A stretch of DNA of 17,117 nt from a bacterium. Lineage in GTDB: Bacteria > CSSED10-310 > JAJRTK01. Every line of letters starts with the position of its first letter. Position 1 is the stretch's first letter. Under the pieces are notes generated by a model. The model searched no databases and had not been told where the DNA came from. It saw only the letters and a program-made list of their open reading frames with translations. The position numbers were made by a program, and so were the translations under genes. Shown piece by piece: positions 1 through 9,324 of this stretch. The stretch is from contig JAJRTK010000412.1 in the NCBI GenBank assembly GCA_024278345.1, positions 1-17,117 of the forward strand. Direction: 5' to 3'.

Positions 1-1313
1 AGCGCCGTGATGGCTCCCACGACCCAAATCAACCAATAACCGCCCCCGCGGCCAGCAGCCATGGCCAGGATTTCATCCTTGGAGAAAAAACCTGCCAAAG
101 GCGGGATCCCCGCAATGGCCAGGCTGGCCACCAGAAAGGTCCACCCCGTGATGGGCATCTGCTTTCGCAGGCCACCCATGTTTTCAAGGCTTTGAGGATC
201 CACGCTCTGGTCGTCCACGGAATGGAGTGCATGGTGCATGGAATGGATGACGCTTCCCGCCCCCAAGAAGAGCAGAGCCTTAAAAAAAGCGTGGGTGACC
301 AAATGGAAGATACCGGTGATGTAGGCGCCACATCCAACGGCGACAAACATATATCCCAATTGGCTCACCGTGGAATAGGCCAGCACCTTCTTGATGTCTG
401 TCTGAGTCAGGGCGATAGCCGCCGCCAGGAGCGCTGTCAAAACGCCAATTGTCGCCACAATGGCACCGGTGTAAGGGGCCAGTGTATAGAGAAAATGGCT
501 CCTCGCCACCATGTACACGCCTGCGGTCACCATCGTCGCCGCGTGGATCAAGGCGCTCACCGGCGTGGGACCTGCCATGGCATCTGGAAGCCACACGTAG
601 AGCGGAATCTGAGCACTTTTCCCCATGGCGCCCACAAAGAAGAGAAGCGTGATTCCCGTCAAAACCGCCGGAGTCATTCCTCCGGCCGCTTGTGCCACAT
701 CGGAATAAACCAGAGAGCCGCAAGCGCTCCAGAGAAGCATCATGCCAAGAAGAAAACCAAAATCACCTATCCGGTTGACGATAAAAGCTTTTTTTCCGGC
801 CTTGGCCTTCTCCATGTCCTCGAACCAGAAACCGATGAGCAGGTAGGAACAAAGGCCCACCCCTTCCCAGCCCACGAACATGAGCACGTAATTGTTCGCA
901 AGGACCAAGATGAGCATGGCGAAAGTAAAGAGGTTCAGGTAGCAAAAGTAGCGTGCGTACCTCTCATCATCGGCCATATAACCCACCGAATAGAGGTGGA
1001 TCAGAAAGCCGACTCCTGTGACCACAAGGGTCATGACGGCGCTCAACGAGTCAAAGAGGAGTGCCACGGGAATCTGAAAACCATCGCCAGCGGCCATCCA
1101 GATGTAGAGCAAGTTTTCAACCGACCGCGTTTCCTCAGCTCTGCCAAGGAGCCCAAAGAAACCGCAGATCGCTGCAATGAACGCCAGAAGAACGACCCCG
1201 CTACCGACAACGGAGACCTTCCGCTTGCTGACATAGGGGCCCACTGCCACGTTGAACAAAAAACCCAACAGCGGGAAAAGGGGAATCAGCCAGAGATTTT
1301 CGAGAACTTTCAC
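1..1313 (-). CDS. nuoL: NADH-quinone oxidoreductase subunit L (NuoL), 3' end cut by window edge
   Basis: This is the large antiporter-like membrane subunit of respiratory complex I, which couples quinone reduction to proton pumping. The first 437 codons read without interruption from a GTG start three bases after the nuoK stop. No strong ribosome binding site is visible, so translation is probably coupled to nuoK. Multiple hydrophobic helices are present. Family landmarks include the segment FVGWEGVGLCSYLLIGFW with the conserved glutamate at about residue 150, the pump lysine in MGKSAQ at about 232, PTPVSALIHAATMVTAGVY at about 249-267, DIKKVLAYST at about 306-315, and HAFFKALLF at about 341-349. 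These match the proton-channel residues of E. coli NuoL. The family is usually just over 600 residues, so roughly the last third lies outside the window. nuoM and nuoN would be expected next. Confidence 0.96.
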   Translation of the reverse strand, partial: MKVLENLWLIPLFPLLGFLFNVAVGPYVSKRKVSVVGSGVVLLAFIAAICGFFGLLGRAEETRSVENLLYIWMAAGDGFQIPVALLFDSLSAVMTLVVTGVGFLIHLYSVGYMADDERYARYFCYLNLFTFAMLILVLANNYVLMFVGWEGVGLCSYLLIGFWFEDMEKAKAGKKAFIVNRIGDFGFLLGMMLLWSACGSLVYSDVAQAAGGMTPAVLTGITLLFFVGAMGKSAQIPLYVWLPDAMAGPTPVSALIHAATMVTAGVYMVARSHFLYTLAPYTGAIVATIGVLTALLAAAIALTQTDIKKVLAYSTVSQLGYMFVAVGCGAYITGIFHLVTHAFFKALLFLGAGSVIHSMHHALHSVDDQSVDPQSLENMGGLRKQMPITGWTFLVASLAIAGIPPLAGFFSKDEILAMAAGRGGGYWLIWVVGAITA

Positions 1314-1316
1314 GGC

Positions 1317-1622
1317 CTACCACTTCAGCAGTTTCAGGTCATCGACGTCCACGGACCGATGACTCTTGTAAATGGCGATGATGATCGACAGACCTATCGC
1401 GACCTCCGCGGCCGCCACAAGGATCACCAAAAACACGAACAGTTGACCATCGAGCTGTCCCAAATGACGGGCCGCGGCCACGAAGGTCAGGTTCACGGCA
1501 TTGAGCATGAGCTCGATACACATGAAGAGGAGGATCGCGTTTCGCCGACGCAAAACACCTACGGCGCCAATGACAAAAAGAAGAGCGCTCAAAAACAGGT
1601 ACCAGCCGAACGGAACCGTCAT
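1317..1622 (-). CDS. nuoK: NADH-quinone oxidoreductase subunit K (NuoK)
   Basis: Small membrane subunit of complex I, 101 residues, the normal family length. Three transmembrane helices are visible at about residues 4-23, 28-50 and 60-85. The conserved membrane glutamates are present in [13 protein letters not shown] (about residue 37) and in [11 protein letters not shown] (about residue 73), which in the family form part of the proton path. The ATG start overlaps the nuoJ stop by four bases (ATGA), which indicates translational coupling. nuoL follows after three bases. Sequence and context make the call secure. Confidence 0.97.
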   Translation of the reverse strand: MTVPFGWYLFLSALLFVIGAVGVLRRRNAILLFMCIELMLNAVNLTFVAAARHLGQLDGQLFVFLVILVAAAEVAIGLSIIIAIYKSHRSVDVDDLKLLKW

Positions 1623-2125
1623 TTCCCTTGCCCCGCTTCCTTATTCGCAAGCACGACCACGCCGATAATTGCTGCCAAGAGGAGCACGGAGCAGACTTCC
1701 AGCGGATAGACCCATTTTTGGAACAAGCCTTTCCCGATTTGCTCCATCGTACCATTCACCGCGCTCACGGTGCCTCCGGCCGGGGGAGAGGCTCCCCAAA
1801 AGACAAGGAGCATCGTGAAGACGAAGAGGGAACCTAGCGCGATGGCCAACAGTCCCTCGTAGCCAAGGCTCCGATCCCGGGCGATGCTTTTTCGCAGGTC
1901 CAGGAGCATGACGACGAAAAGGAACAACACCACGATGGCGCCAGCGTAGACAATCACCTGGACCGCTGCCACGACGGGAGCGCCCAGTGTCACATAGAAT
2001 CCCGCCAGACTCAGCATGTTCAGAACGAGGAAGAGTGCCGAGTAAACTGGGTTCTTCTGCGTGATCACCATGACTGCGGAAGCCAAGGCAACAACAGTGA
2101 GCAGAACGAATACGAGCCATGTCAT
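1619..2125 (-). CDS. nuoJ: NADH-quinone oxidoreductase subunit J (NuoJ)
   Basis: Membrane subunit of complex I, 168 residues and about five hydrophobic helices. The family signature around the third helix is clear ([21 protein letters not shown], about residues 54-74), as is the N-terminal [18 protein letters not shown] segment. The ATG at 2125 is preceded by GGAGG about ten bases upstream. The stop codon overlaps the nuoK start. Upstream lie only 67 bases and then nuoE. In the usual complete nuo operon, nuoI precedes nuoJ, so the left neighbour is unexpected here. Confidence 0.96.
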   Translation of the reverse strand: MTWLVFVLLTVVALASAVMVITQKNPVYSALFLVLNMLSLAGFYVTLGAPVVAAVQVIVYAGAIVVLFLFVVMLLDLRKSIARDRSLGYEGLLAIALGSLFVFTMLLVFWGASPPAGGTVSAVNGTMEQIGKGLFQKWVYPLEVCSVLLLAAIIGVVVLANKEAGQGK

Positions 2126-2192
2126 GGAAGAACGACCTCCAATGATCTAGCTGCGAGCAGATCCACCGACAAGAGACGATGCGGTCTCAAAA

Positions 2193-2741
2193 TCACGGCT
2201 CCCTCGAATCAGGTGAATCACCTTCACCGGATCTCTCGTTGACAGCGGATTGCTCGACGACGTCGTTGGCCGTTTCTTTTGACAGACGTTCCAGCAACGC
2301 ATCGAGCTTCGCAAGGTCCATCTCCTCGTGATATTCGCGATTGGCCATGATGACTGGCGCGGTACCACAAGATCCCAGGCATTCGAAGGAAAAAAGCGAA
2401 AACTGACCGTCCTCGGTCGTCTCTCCTTCCCCGATGCCCAACTTCTTTTCACAGGCCGACAGGAGATCCCCAGATCCAGCTAGAGCACAGGAGAGAGTCC
2501 TGCAAACATACAGGCGGTTTTTCCCCACCGGCTCCAGATGGAACATCGAATAAAAGCTCGCCACGGAATAGACTTCAGGAGCGCTCATATCGAGGACTTC
2601 CCCGATCTCCTCAAGGAGCTCCTTGGTCAAATGGCCTTGAAGCTCTTGCGCCTTTTCCAAAAGCGGTAGAACCGCCGAGCGCTTTTCCGGGTAGCGTTCG
2701 ATGATGCCTTGGATTTCGCCAGCCAGCTTTTCGCGTAACAT
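2193..2741 (-). CDS. nuoE: NADH-quinone oxidoreductase subunit E (NuoE), thioredoxin-like [2Fe-2S] protein
   Basis: Peripheral subunit of the NADH-oxidising arm of complex I. An N-terminal helical bundle (about 1-72) is followed by a thioredoxin-like ferredoxin domain. The four ligands of the N1a [2Fe-2S] cluster are visible as C80-x4-C85 and C121-x3-C125. I chose the ATG at 2741 (182 residues) over an in-frame start 12 codons upstream because AGAGGTGG lies at a suitable distance before it and because the protein then begins MLREKLAGEIQGI, as homologues do. The last 25 or so residues are an acidic, polar, probably disordered tail. It is first in the nuoE-J-K-L unit behind a good promoter. Its usual partner nuoF is not adjacent. 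A related NuoE-like subunit of a hydrogenase or formate dehydrogenase is possible in principle, but nuoJKL downstream argues for complex I. Confidence 0.92.
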   Translation of the reverse strand: MLREKLAGEIQGIIERYPEKRSAVLPLLEKAQELQGHLTKELLEEIGEVLDMSAPEVYSVASFYSMFHLEPVGKNRLYVCRTLSCALAGSGDLLSACEKKLGIGEGETTEDGQFSLFSFECLGSCGTAPVIMANREYHEEMDLAKLDALLERLSKETANDVVEQSAVNERSGEGDSPDSREP

Positions 2742-2767
2742 AGTGCCACCTCTGAAAGACTTTGTGC

Positions 2768-2796
2768 TTTCTATCACAAGGTTCTGGGCCTGTCAA
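2768..2796 (-). promoter_or_regulatory. sigma70-type promoter for nuoE-J-K-L
   Basis: On the minus strand a perfect TTGACA (-35, 2791-2796) is separated by 17 bases from TAGAAA (-10, 2768-2773). The predicted transcription start is near 2761, giving a leader of about 20 bases before the nuoE ATG. The -10 box matches 4 of 6 consensus positions. Position and spacing support it; there is no experimental evidence. Confidence 0.65.
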
Positions 2797-2960
2797 CGTG
2801 CATCCGACGGTCCTAAAAGCAGAGATCTTTTCAGGTTCCACCGGCCTATCATGGGCTTTTTCGCATCAGGAAAAGAGCGGATCCCAGGTGGCAAGCTCCA
2901 GGTCTCAGCCGAGTTCATTCAGGGTTGTGGGTCGCTTCGCGGGCAGGATTTCACTCAACC

Positions 2961-3021
2961 GTTTTTTTCTTTGGGTTAGCTTCCGTTCGCGGCGGCGGCA
3001 GTCCGTCCGCCGCCACTCACC
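2961..3021 (+). repeat. Dispersed intergenic repeat, copy A
   Basis: A T-rich tract at 2961-2972 is followed by a 47-base GC-rich core at 2975-3021. The core begins GTTAGCTTCCG and ends CCGCCGCCACTCACC. It differs from copy C at about 6 of 47 positions by hand alignment. GCGGCG and CGCCGC within the core could form a six-base stem. Confidence 0.75.
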
Positions 3022-3124
3022 CTTTCATCCCGCGGACCAGGCTTCTTACCCTGAAAGCCTTTCACCATCCCAGTCTCCAGAAGGACCAGGCTCCAGCATG
3101 CCACCTCCCAAACCTGCTTTTACG

Positions 3125-3151
3125 CGGAGCCGGGCAGAGCCCAGGACTCCG
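3125..3151 (-). terminator. Hairpin directly downstream of eno, possible terminator or mRNA 3' end
   Basis: Beginning two bases after the eno stop, CGGAG-t-CC-t-GGGC pairs with GCCC-GG-CTCCG around a three-base loop, with two single-base bulges. It is a stable stem in the right place. The sequence after it (CGTAAAAGC) has no uridine tract, so an intrinsic terminator is not established. It could instead stabilise the mRNA 3' end. Confidence 0.4.
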
Positions 3152-3153
3152 TG

Positions 3154-5570
<2,417 letters not shown>

Positions 5571-5691
5571 AACCTGCTGTCGAAGGGCCGTGGCCTGCGC
5601 CGGGGAAACCCATCACGCGAAGGGAAAACAGGGTGTGTGGCCCAGGGGGGGCTTCGGCTTTCGGGCAGTGGATGGCGAGTGCCGCGACAAT

Positions 5692-5751
5692 GGCGAGTGG
5701 CGGCGGGCGGATTGCCGGCGCCGCGAGCGGAACGCAACACTAAAAAAAGAG
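5692..5751 (-). repeat. Dispersed intergenic repeat, copy B
   Basis: On the minus strand a T-rich tract (complement of 5741-5751) is followed by the 47-base core (5692-5738) beginning GTTGCGTTCCGCTCGC. It differs from copy C at only 2 of 47 positions but lies in the opposite orientation. It sits between the convergent ends of the MBL-fold gene and the 57-residue membrane protein gene. Confidence 0.8.
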
Positions 5752-5796
5752 AAAGTTCACCCACAAACCGATCCCCGGGGGAAGAGCACCTTCGGT

Positions 5797-5970
5797 CTAC
5801 GGGGAGATGGCGTAGATGACCCATGCGATGGCAACAAACGCGGCAACCATCCGAAGGAAATACCACGCGGCGGTGATGAGCATCGTATTGGGCGAGTCGT
5901 CGGCATTCCCTAGAGTCGAATAGGCAACGGAAACTCCCAAACAAAGAATGAGGAACCACACCTGCTGCAT
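5797..5970 (-). CDS. Small two-helix membrane protein (57 residues), unknown function
   Basis: Too short for most gene callers. The reading frame starts MQQVWFLILCLGVSVAYSTL and ends VAIAWVIYAISP. It has two hydrophobic stretches, about residues 4-18 and 38-55, joined by a short polar loop (GNADDSPN). It begins three bases after the stop of the four-helix membrane protein at 5974, in the same direction, which strongly suggests co-translation. The end of the preceding gene (GGGGAAAGAAAGG) supplies a purine-rich ribosome binding site. I do not recognise a family. The hydrophobic pattern, tight spacing and absence of other coding signal in the region support a real gene. The two proteins may form one membrane complex, but this is inference. 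Confidence 0.7.
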   Translation of the reverse strand: MQQVWFLILCLGVSVAYSTLGNADDSPNTMLITAAWYFLRMVAAFVAIAWVIYAISP

Positions 5971-5973
5971 CGG

Positions 5974-6414
5974 TTAGCCTTTCTTTCCCCAGGCGATGTC
6001 CCAGGCATCGTTGATGGCCAAGGCGTTCAAAAGGGCCGCCGAGAGAGCCATGAGCCAGCCAATCTCGTAAAGGGGCGAGGCGAGGTCGCCTTTGAGCCCG
6101 AAGGTGAGGCCGGAAACCAGGTAGTAGAGGCCCGCCGGAAGGAAAGCCACGAAGTTCACGGTCTCTACGAGAGGCGTCAAATGGGCGCCCGAGACCGGCA
6201 GGTAAATTTCCTTAGCATAGAACATGCCAAAAACATAGAGGAAGGTCAGGACTCCGAAGAGCACAACACCTTTCCAGCGCTTGCCAAGATAGACGTGGCC
6301 GAGGCCAAAGACCAGCCAGGCCAAGAGCGCGGCGGTCACGGGACTTGCTACCGGGATAAGGCGTTTTTCCGTTTCCTTGGGCAATTTCCGCGGGTGCTTT
6401 TTCTTTTTTTTCAT
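5974..6414 (-). CDS. Four-helix inner-membrane protein, possibly DUF6677-like
   Basis: A 146-residue protein with a lysine-rich N-terminus (MKKKKKHPRKLPKETEKR), then hydrophobic segments at about 22-44, 47-66, 84-107 and 117-135. The first contains AWLVFGLGHVYLGKRWKG, the 'GxGHxYLG' pattern of small membrane proteins of the TM2/DUF6677 kind. The exact family is a recollection I cannot check. The positive N-terminus should stay in the cytoplasm. The ATG is well supported by AAGGAG seven bases upstream. It lies 78 bases after lepA and three bases before the 57-residue membrane protein, so the three are probably one transcription unit. The function is unknown; nothing catalytic is visible. Confidence 0.82.
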   Translation of the reverse strand: MKKKKKHPRKLPKETEKRLIPVASPVTAALLAWLVFGLGHVYLGKRWKGVVLFGVLTFLYVFGMFYAKEIYLPVSGAHLTPLVETVNFVAFLPAGLYYLVSGLTFGLKGDLASPLYEIGWLMALSAALLNALAINDAWDIAWGKKG

Positions 6415-6492
6415 TTTCCCGCTCCTTGTGGCGGAGAAGCTCTGTCTGGGGAGAGATGACGCTGGTTGCGAGACGAACTACCCGTCGTCGTT

Positions 6493-8295
6493 TTAGTGAT
6501 CGACGGAGAGAATCGCCATGAAGGCGGATTGAGGAATCTCCACGCGGCCCACCTGCTTCATTCGGCGTTTGCCTTCTTTCTGTTTTTCCAGGAGCTTCCG
6601 CTTGCGGGTGATGTCGCCTCCATAGCATTTGGCGGTGACATTTTTTCGAAGCGCCTTGACGGTTTCTCGGGCGATGATCCGCTTCCCGATGGAGGCCTGG
6701 ATGCTCACGTCGAAGAGTTGGCGAGGAATGAGCTTCCTCATCTTTTGGCAGAGCTGGCGGCCACGGTGGTAAGCCTTGTCTTGGTGGACGATAACGTTGA
6801 GGGCATCAACGGGCTCGCCGTTGACCAGGATCTCCAGCTTGACAAGATCGCTTCGGCGGTAGTCGGAGAACTCGTAATCAAGGCTTCCATAGCCGCGTGT
6901 CATCGACTTGAGGCGGTCGTGGAAGTCAAAGACGATTTCGTTGAGGGGGAGGTCGTAACGAAGGAGCACGATCTTCTTGTCGATGTACTCAAGGCCGGTT
7001 TGAACTCCGCGGCGATCCTGGAGGAGCTTGAAAATCGGGCCCAGGTATTCGGAGGGCATCAGGATCGTTGCCCGAACAAATGGCTCTTCGAGGATCTCGA
7101 TCTCGTTGGGCGGCGGAAGCTGAGCCGGCGAGCTGAGATCGAGGACCTCGCCCGCCGATGTCATCACCCGGTACGCCACGTTGGGGCTCGTGGTGATGAG
7201 CTCGAGATCGAACTCGCGCTCCAGGCGCTCCTGGGCGATCTCCATGTGCAGCAGGCCCAGAAATCCGCAGCGGTAGCCGAATCCCAGTGCTTGGGATGTC
7301 TCCGCCTGGAAGCTAAAGGCACTGTCATTGAGGGCCAACTTCAAAAGTGCGTCTCCCAGTTCTCCGAACTGCTCCGAATTTGTGGGGTAAAGACCGCAAA
7401 ACACCATGTGCTTCATGGCCTTGTAGCCTGGAAGTGGGGCCGCGGCGCCGTGGAGAGCACTGGTGATGGTATCCCCAATCCGGGTGTCGTGGACATCTTT
7501 GATGGAGGCCGTCAGATAACCGACCTCACCCCGGCATAGCTGTTTGCAGCGAAGCGGAGTCGGCGAAAAGTAGCCCACTTCCAGAACCTCGTAAGTCCGG
7601 CCCGTGGCCATCATCTGAATTTTGCTCCCCTCCTCAAGGAAACCATCGACGACGCGGACCATGACCACCGCTCCCCGATAGGGATCAAACCATGAATCAA
7701 AAATGAGGGCCCGGAGAGGCGCGTCCAGATCGCCTTGGGGAGGAGGGACCTCCAAGACAATCTTTTCAAGGATTTCCCGCACTCCCTCACCGGTTTTCGC
7801 CGAGCAGAGGAGAATCTCGGCACGCTCCATCGCCAGAAGCTCCTCCACCTGGCGGGCGATCCGCTCCGGTTCCGCCACGGGAAGGTCGATCTTGTTGAGC
7901 ACGGGGAGTAGCGTGAGGTCGCGGTCCATGGCCAGAAGGGTGTTGGCCAGCGTCTGGGCCTCCACTCCCTGGGCCGCGTCCACCACAAGGACCGCTCCCT
8001 CGCAAGCCGCCATGGATCGGGAAACCTCGTACGCGAAATCAACGTGCCCCGGCGTGTCGATGAGGTTGAGCTGGTAAACTTCCCCGTCGTTTGCCTTGAA
8101 GCTCATCCGCACCGGTCGGAGCTTGATGGTGATTCCCCGCTCTTTCTCAAGGTCCATGTCGTCCAGCAGTTGCTGGGTCATTTGACGGCGACTGACGGTC
8201 TCTGTCAGTTCCAGGAATCGATCAGCCAAGGTGGACTTGCCATGATCCACGTGGGCGATGATGCAAAAATTTCGGATGGCGGAATTGGGTACCAT
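6493..8295 (-). CDS. lepA: Elongation factor 4 (LepA), ribosome-associated GTPase
   Basis: Translational GTPase that binds the 70S ribosome and influences initiation, back-translocation or ribosome assembly. Length is 600 residues, normal for the family. Motifs include the P-loop AHVDHGKST (14-22), switch I RGITIK (53-58), DTPGHVD (80-86) and NKID (134-137). LepA-specific parts are the C-terminal GYGSLDYEF segment and the tail from [44 protein letters not shown]-type sequence, read in pieces here. The ATG at 8295 gives the canonical start [20 protein letters not shown]. An in-frame TTG at 8364 would add 23 Pro-rich residues absent from the family. No Shine-Dalgarno sequence precedes the ATG; the stretch is pyrimidine-rich. 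Confidence 0.97.
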   Translation of the reverse strand: MVPNSAIRNFCIIAHVDHGKSTLADRFLELTETVSRRQMTQQLLDDMDLEKERGITIKLRPVRMSFKANDGEVYQLNLIDTPGHVDFAYEVSRSMAACEGAVLVVDAAQGVEAQTLANTLLAMDRDLTLLPVLNKIDLPVAEPERIARQVEELLAMERAEILLCSAKTGEGVREILEKIVLEVPPPQGDLDAPLRALIFDSWFDPYRGAVVMVRVVDGFLEEGSKIQMMATGRTYEVLEVGYFSPTPLRCKQLCRGEVGYLTASIKDVHDTRIGDTITSALHGAAAPLPGYKAMKHMVFCGLYPTNSEQFGELGDALLKLALNDSAFSFQAETSQALGFGYRCGFLGLLHMEIAQERLEREFDLELITTSPNVAYRVMTSAGEVLDLSSPAQLPPPNEIEILEEPFVRATILMPSEYLGPIFKLLQDRRGVQTGLEYIDKKIVLLRYDLPLNEIVFDFHDRLKSMTRGYGSLDYEFSDYRRSDLVKLEILVNGEPVDALNVIVHQDKAYHRGRQLCQKMRKLIPRQLFDVSIQASIGKRIIARETVKALRKNVTAKCYGGDITRKRKLLEKQKEGKRRMKQVGRVEIPQSAFMAILSVDH

Positions 8296-8354
8296 GGAGG
8301 GGGAGTCTCGGGGGACCGGAAGTGGGAAAGCGCCGTTCGGCACGGGAAAGCTGA

Positions 8355-8383
8355 CTGTTAGCAAACCGCCGGGGGCATGTCAA
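8355..8383 (-). promoter_or_regulatory. Candidate promoter for lepA
   Basis: On the minus strand a perfect TTGACA (8378-8383) lies 17 bases from TAACAG (8355-8360), which matches 3 of 6 -10 positions. The predicted leader to the ATG at 8295 is about 50 bases. The -35 box is strong; the -10 is weak. Confidence 0.45.
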
Positions 8384-8449
8384 AGTTCCACCCCAACAAG
8401 CATCCGGGAGAATCCTAGACCGGTTCCCTTTCCCCGCGGAGAAAAACTC

Positions 8450-8507
8450 ATGGGATGGCATGGAGCGGAATGTCGCATCCCATAACTGGTGGCTGTTTCG
8501 GTATAAT
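8450..8507 (+). promoter_or_regulatory. Inverted repeat and consensus -10 box, possible regulated promoter towards dtd
   Basis: ATGGGATG (8450-8457) and CATCCCAT (8476-8483) form a perfect eight-base inverted repeat with 18 bases between. A perfect TATAAT (8502-8507) lies 18 bases beyond the right arm, so the arm overlaps the expected -35 position, where no good -35 box exists. This layout fits an activator or repressor site, but the regulator is unknown. The dtd start is some 350 bases further on. Confidence 0.35.
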
Positions 8508-8527
8508 GGGACAGGGCAGGTCGTGGG

Positions 8528-8568
8528 TCCATGGGCCAATCCAAGGTTGATCCATGGGCCAATCCAAG
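8528..8568 (+). repeat. Short direct repeat, two copies of 18 bases
   Basis: TCCATGGGCCAATCCAAG occurs at 8528-8545 and again, identically, at 8551-8568, a spacing of 23 bases start to start. It lies just downstream of the predicted start site of the -10 box at 8502. No function is recognised. Confidence 0.8.
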
Positions 8569-8632
8569 ACGGAGGATCGAAGTGACTTCGGTTGCGGGAC
8601 TTCTAGGTGGCATAATCCAAGAAGATACCTGT

Positions 8633-8690
8633 CTTTTCTTTGAGTTGCCTTCCGCTCGCGGCGCCGGCAATCCGTCCGCCGCCACTCGCC
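8633..8690 (+). repeat. Dispersed intergenic repeat, copy C
   Basis: A T-rich tract (8633-8641) is followed by the 47-base core (8644-8690), beginning GTTGCCTTCCGCTCGC and ending CCGCCGCCACTCGCC. Possible internal stems are TTGCC/GGCAA and GCGGCG/CGCCGC. Used here as the reference copy. Confidence 0.8.
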
Positions 8691-8868
8691 TTTTATCGCC
8701 CACGGGTAGAATCTTCCGCCCCAAGAAGAGGAACAGAATCGCCAACCCAGGGCACCCCTGCAAAAGGCCATTAGTCGAGAGCCACTGCACTGTCTGGTTT
8801 CTGGCTGGTAGGATGATGACTGAGGCCTGACAAGAATAGTGGTTTGGGGCCACTTTGGAGATACGTTC

Positions 8869-9324
8869 GTGAGAGCAGTTTACCAGAGAGTTACAAAGGC
8901 CAGCGTGACTATCGATGGGGAAGAGGTCTCCCGGATCGGCCCGGGGGCCGTGATCCTGTTGGGAGTCCGGTCTGGAGACACCCTGGCGGAGGCCCATTGG
9001 TTGGCCCGAAAGGTCGTGGATCTCCGAACCTTTGCCGGTGCAGACGGAAAAATGAACAAAAGCCTTCTGGATGTGGGGGGCGCGTTGCTCGTGGTTTCGC
9101 AGTTCACCCTTTATGGCGATTGCCGGAAAGGCCGCCGGCCAAGCTATATACGGGCGGCGCCTCCGGCTGTGGCCGAGCCGCTTTACGAAGCCTTCGTGGA
9201 AGCCTGCCGCGGCCAGGGCGTCGAAGTGGGAGTCGGCAGATTCGGCGCCATGATGCGGATCGAGATTCAGAATGATGGACCCGTTACCCTAATCCTGGAG
9301 AAAGAGGCCAATGCCGGAAATTAG
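8869..9324 (+). CDS. dtd: D-aminoacyl-tRNA deacylase (Dtd)
   Basis: Cytoplasmic proofreading enzyme that hydrolyses D-aminoacyl-tRNA (and Gly-tRNA-Ala), using an RNA-based mechanism at a dimer interface. Length is 151 residues from the GTG at 8869. The family begins MRAVVQRV and this start gives VRAVYQRVTKASV; GGAG lies about eight bases upstream. An in-frame start ten codons earlier is less likely. Both active-site motifs are present: SQFTL (77-81) and NDGPVT (135-140, the Gly-cisPro motif). The gene overlaps the recombinase gene by 14 bases, so the two are probably expressed together. Confidence 0.95.
   Translation: MRAVYQRVTKASVTIDGEEVSRIGPGAVILLGVRSGDTLAEAHWLARKVVDLRTFAGADGKMNKSLLDVGGALLVVSQFTLYGDCRKGRRPSYIRAAPPAVAEPLYEAFVEACRGQGVEVGVGRFGAMMRIEIQNDGPVTLILEKEANAGN

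Larger units (their letters stand above)
2742..3153. other. Non-coding region between nuoE and eno (412 bases)
   Basis: Holds the nuoE promoter, a copy of the dispersed 47-base repeat, and a hairpin directly after the eno stop codon. Short overlapping reading frames on the plus strand (up to 141 codons) have no recognisable protein features, and the repeat runs through them. I see no further gene. Confidence 0.7.
8296..8868. other. Non-coding divergent region between lepA and dtd (573 bases)
   Basis: Contains the lepA promoter, an inverted repeat beside a consensus -10 box, an 18-base direct repeat and copy C of the dispersed repeat. Reading frames of 75-205 codons cross it on both strands but are Arg/Pro/Ala-rich, run through the repeats and lack recognisable domains or ribosome binding sites. 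I see no gene. Confidence 0.65.

Noticed and set aside
192-1709. 505-codon open frame on the plus strand
   Set aside because: It is antisense to nuoL, nuoK and the end of nuoJ, which match their families throughout. Its product is His/Gln/Lys-rich without any recognisable domain, as expected for the complement of GC-rich membrane protein genes.
6466-7539. 357-codon open frame on the plus strand
   Set aside because: It lies opposite the lepA coding region, whose protein matches LepA along its full length. The predicted product resembles no family and has no ribosome binding site.
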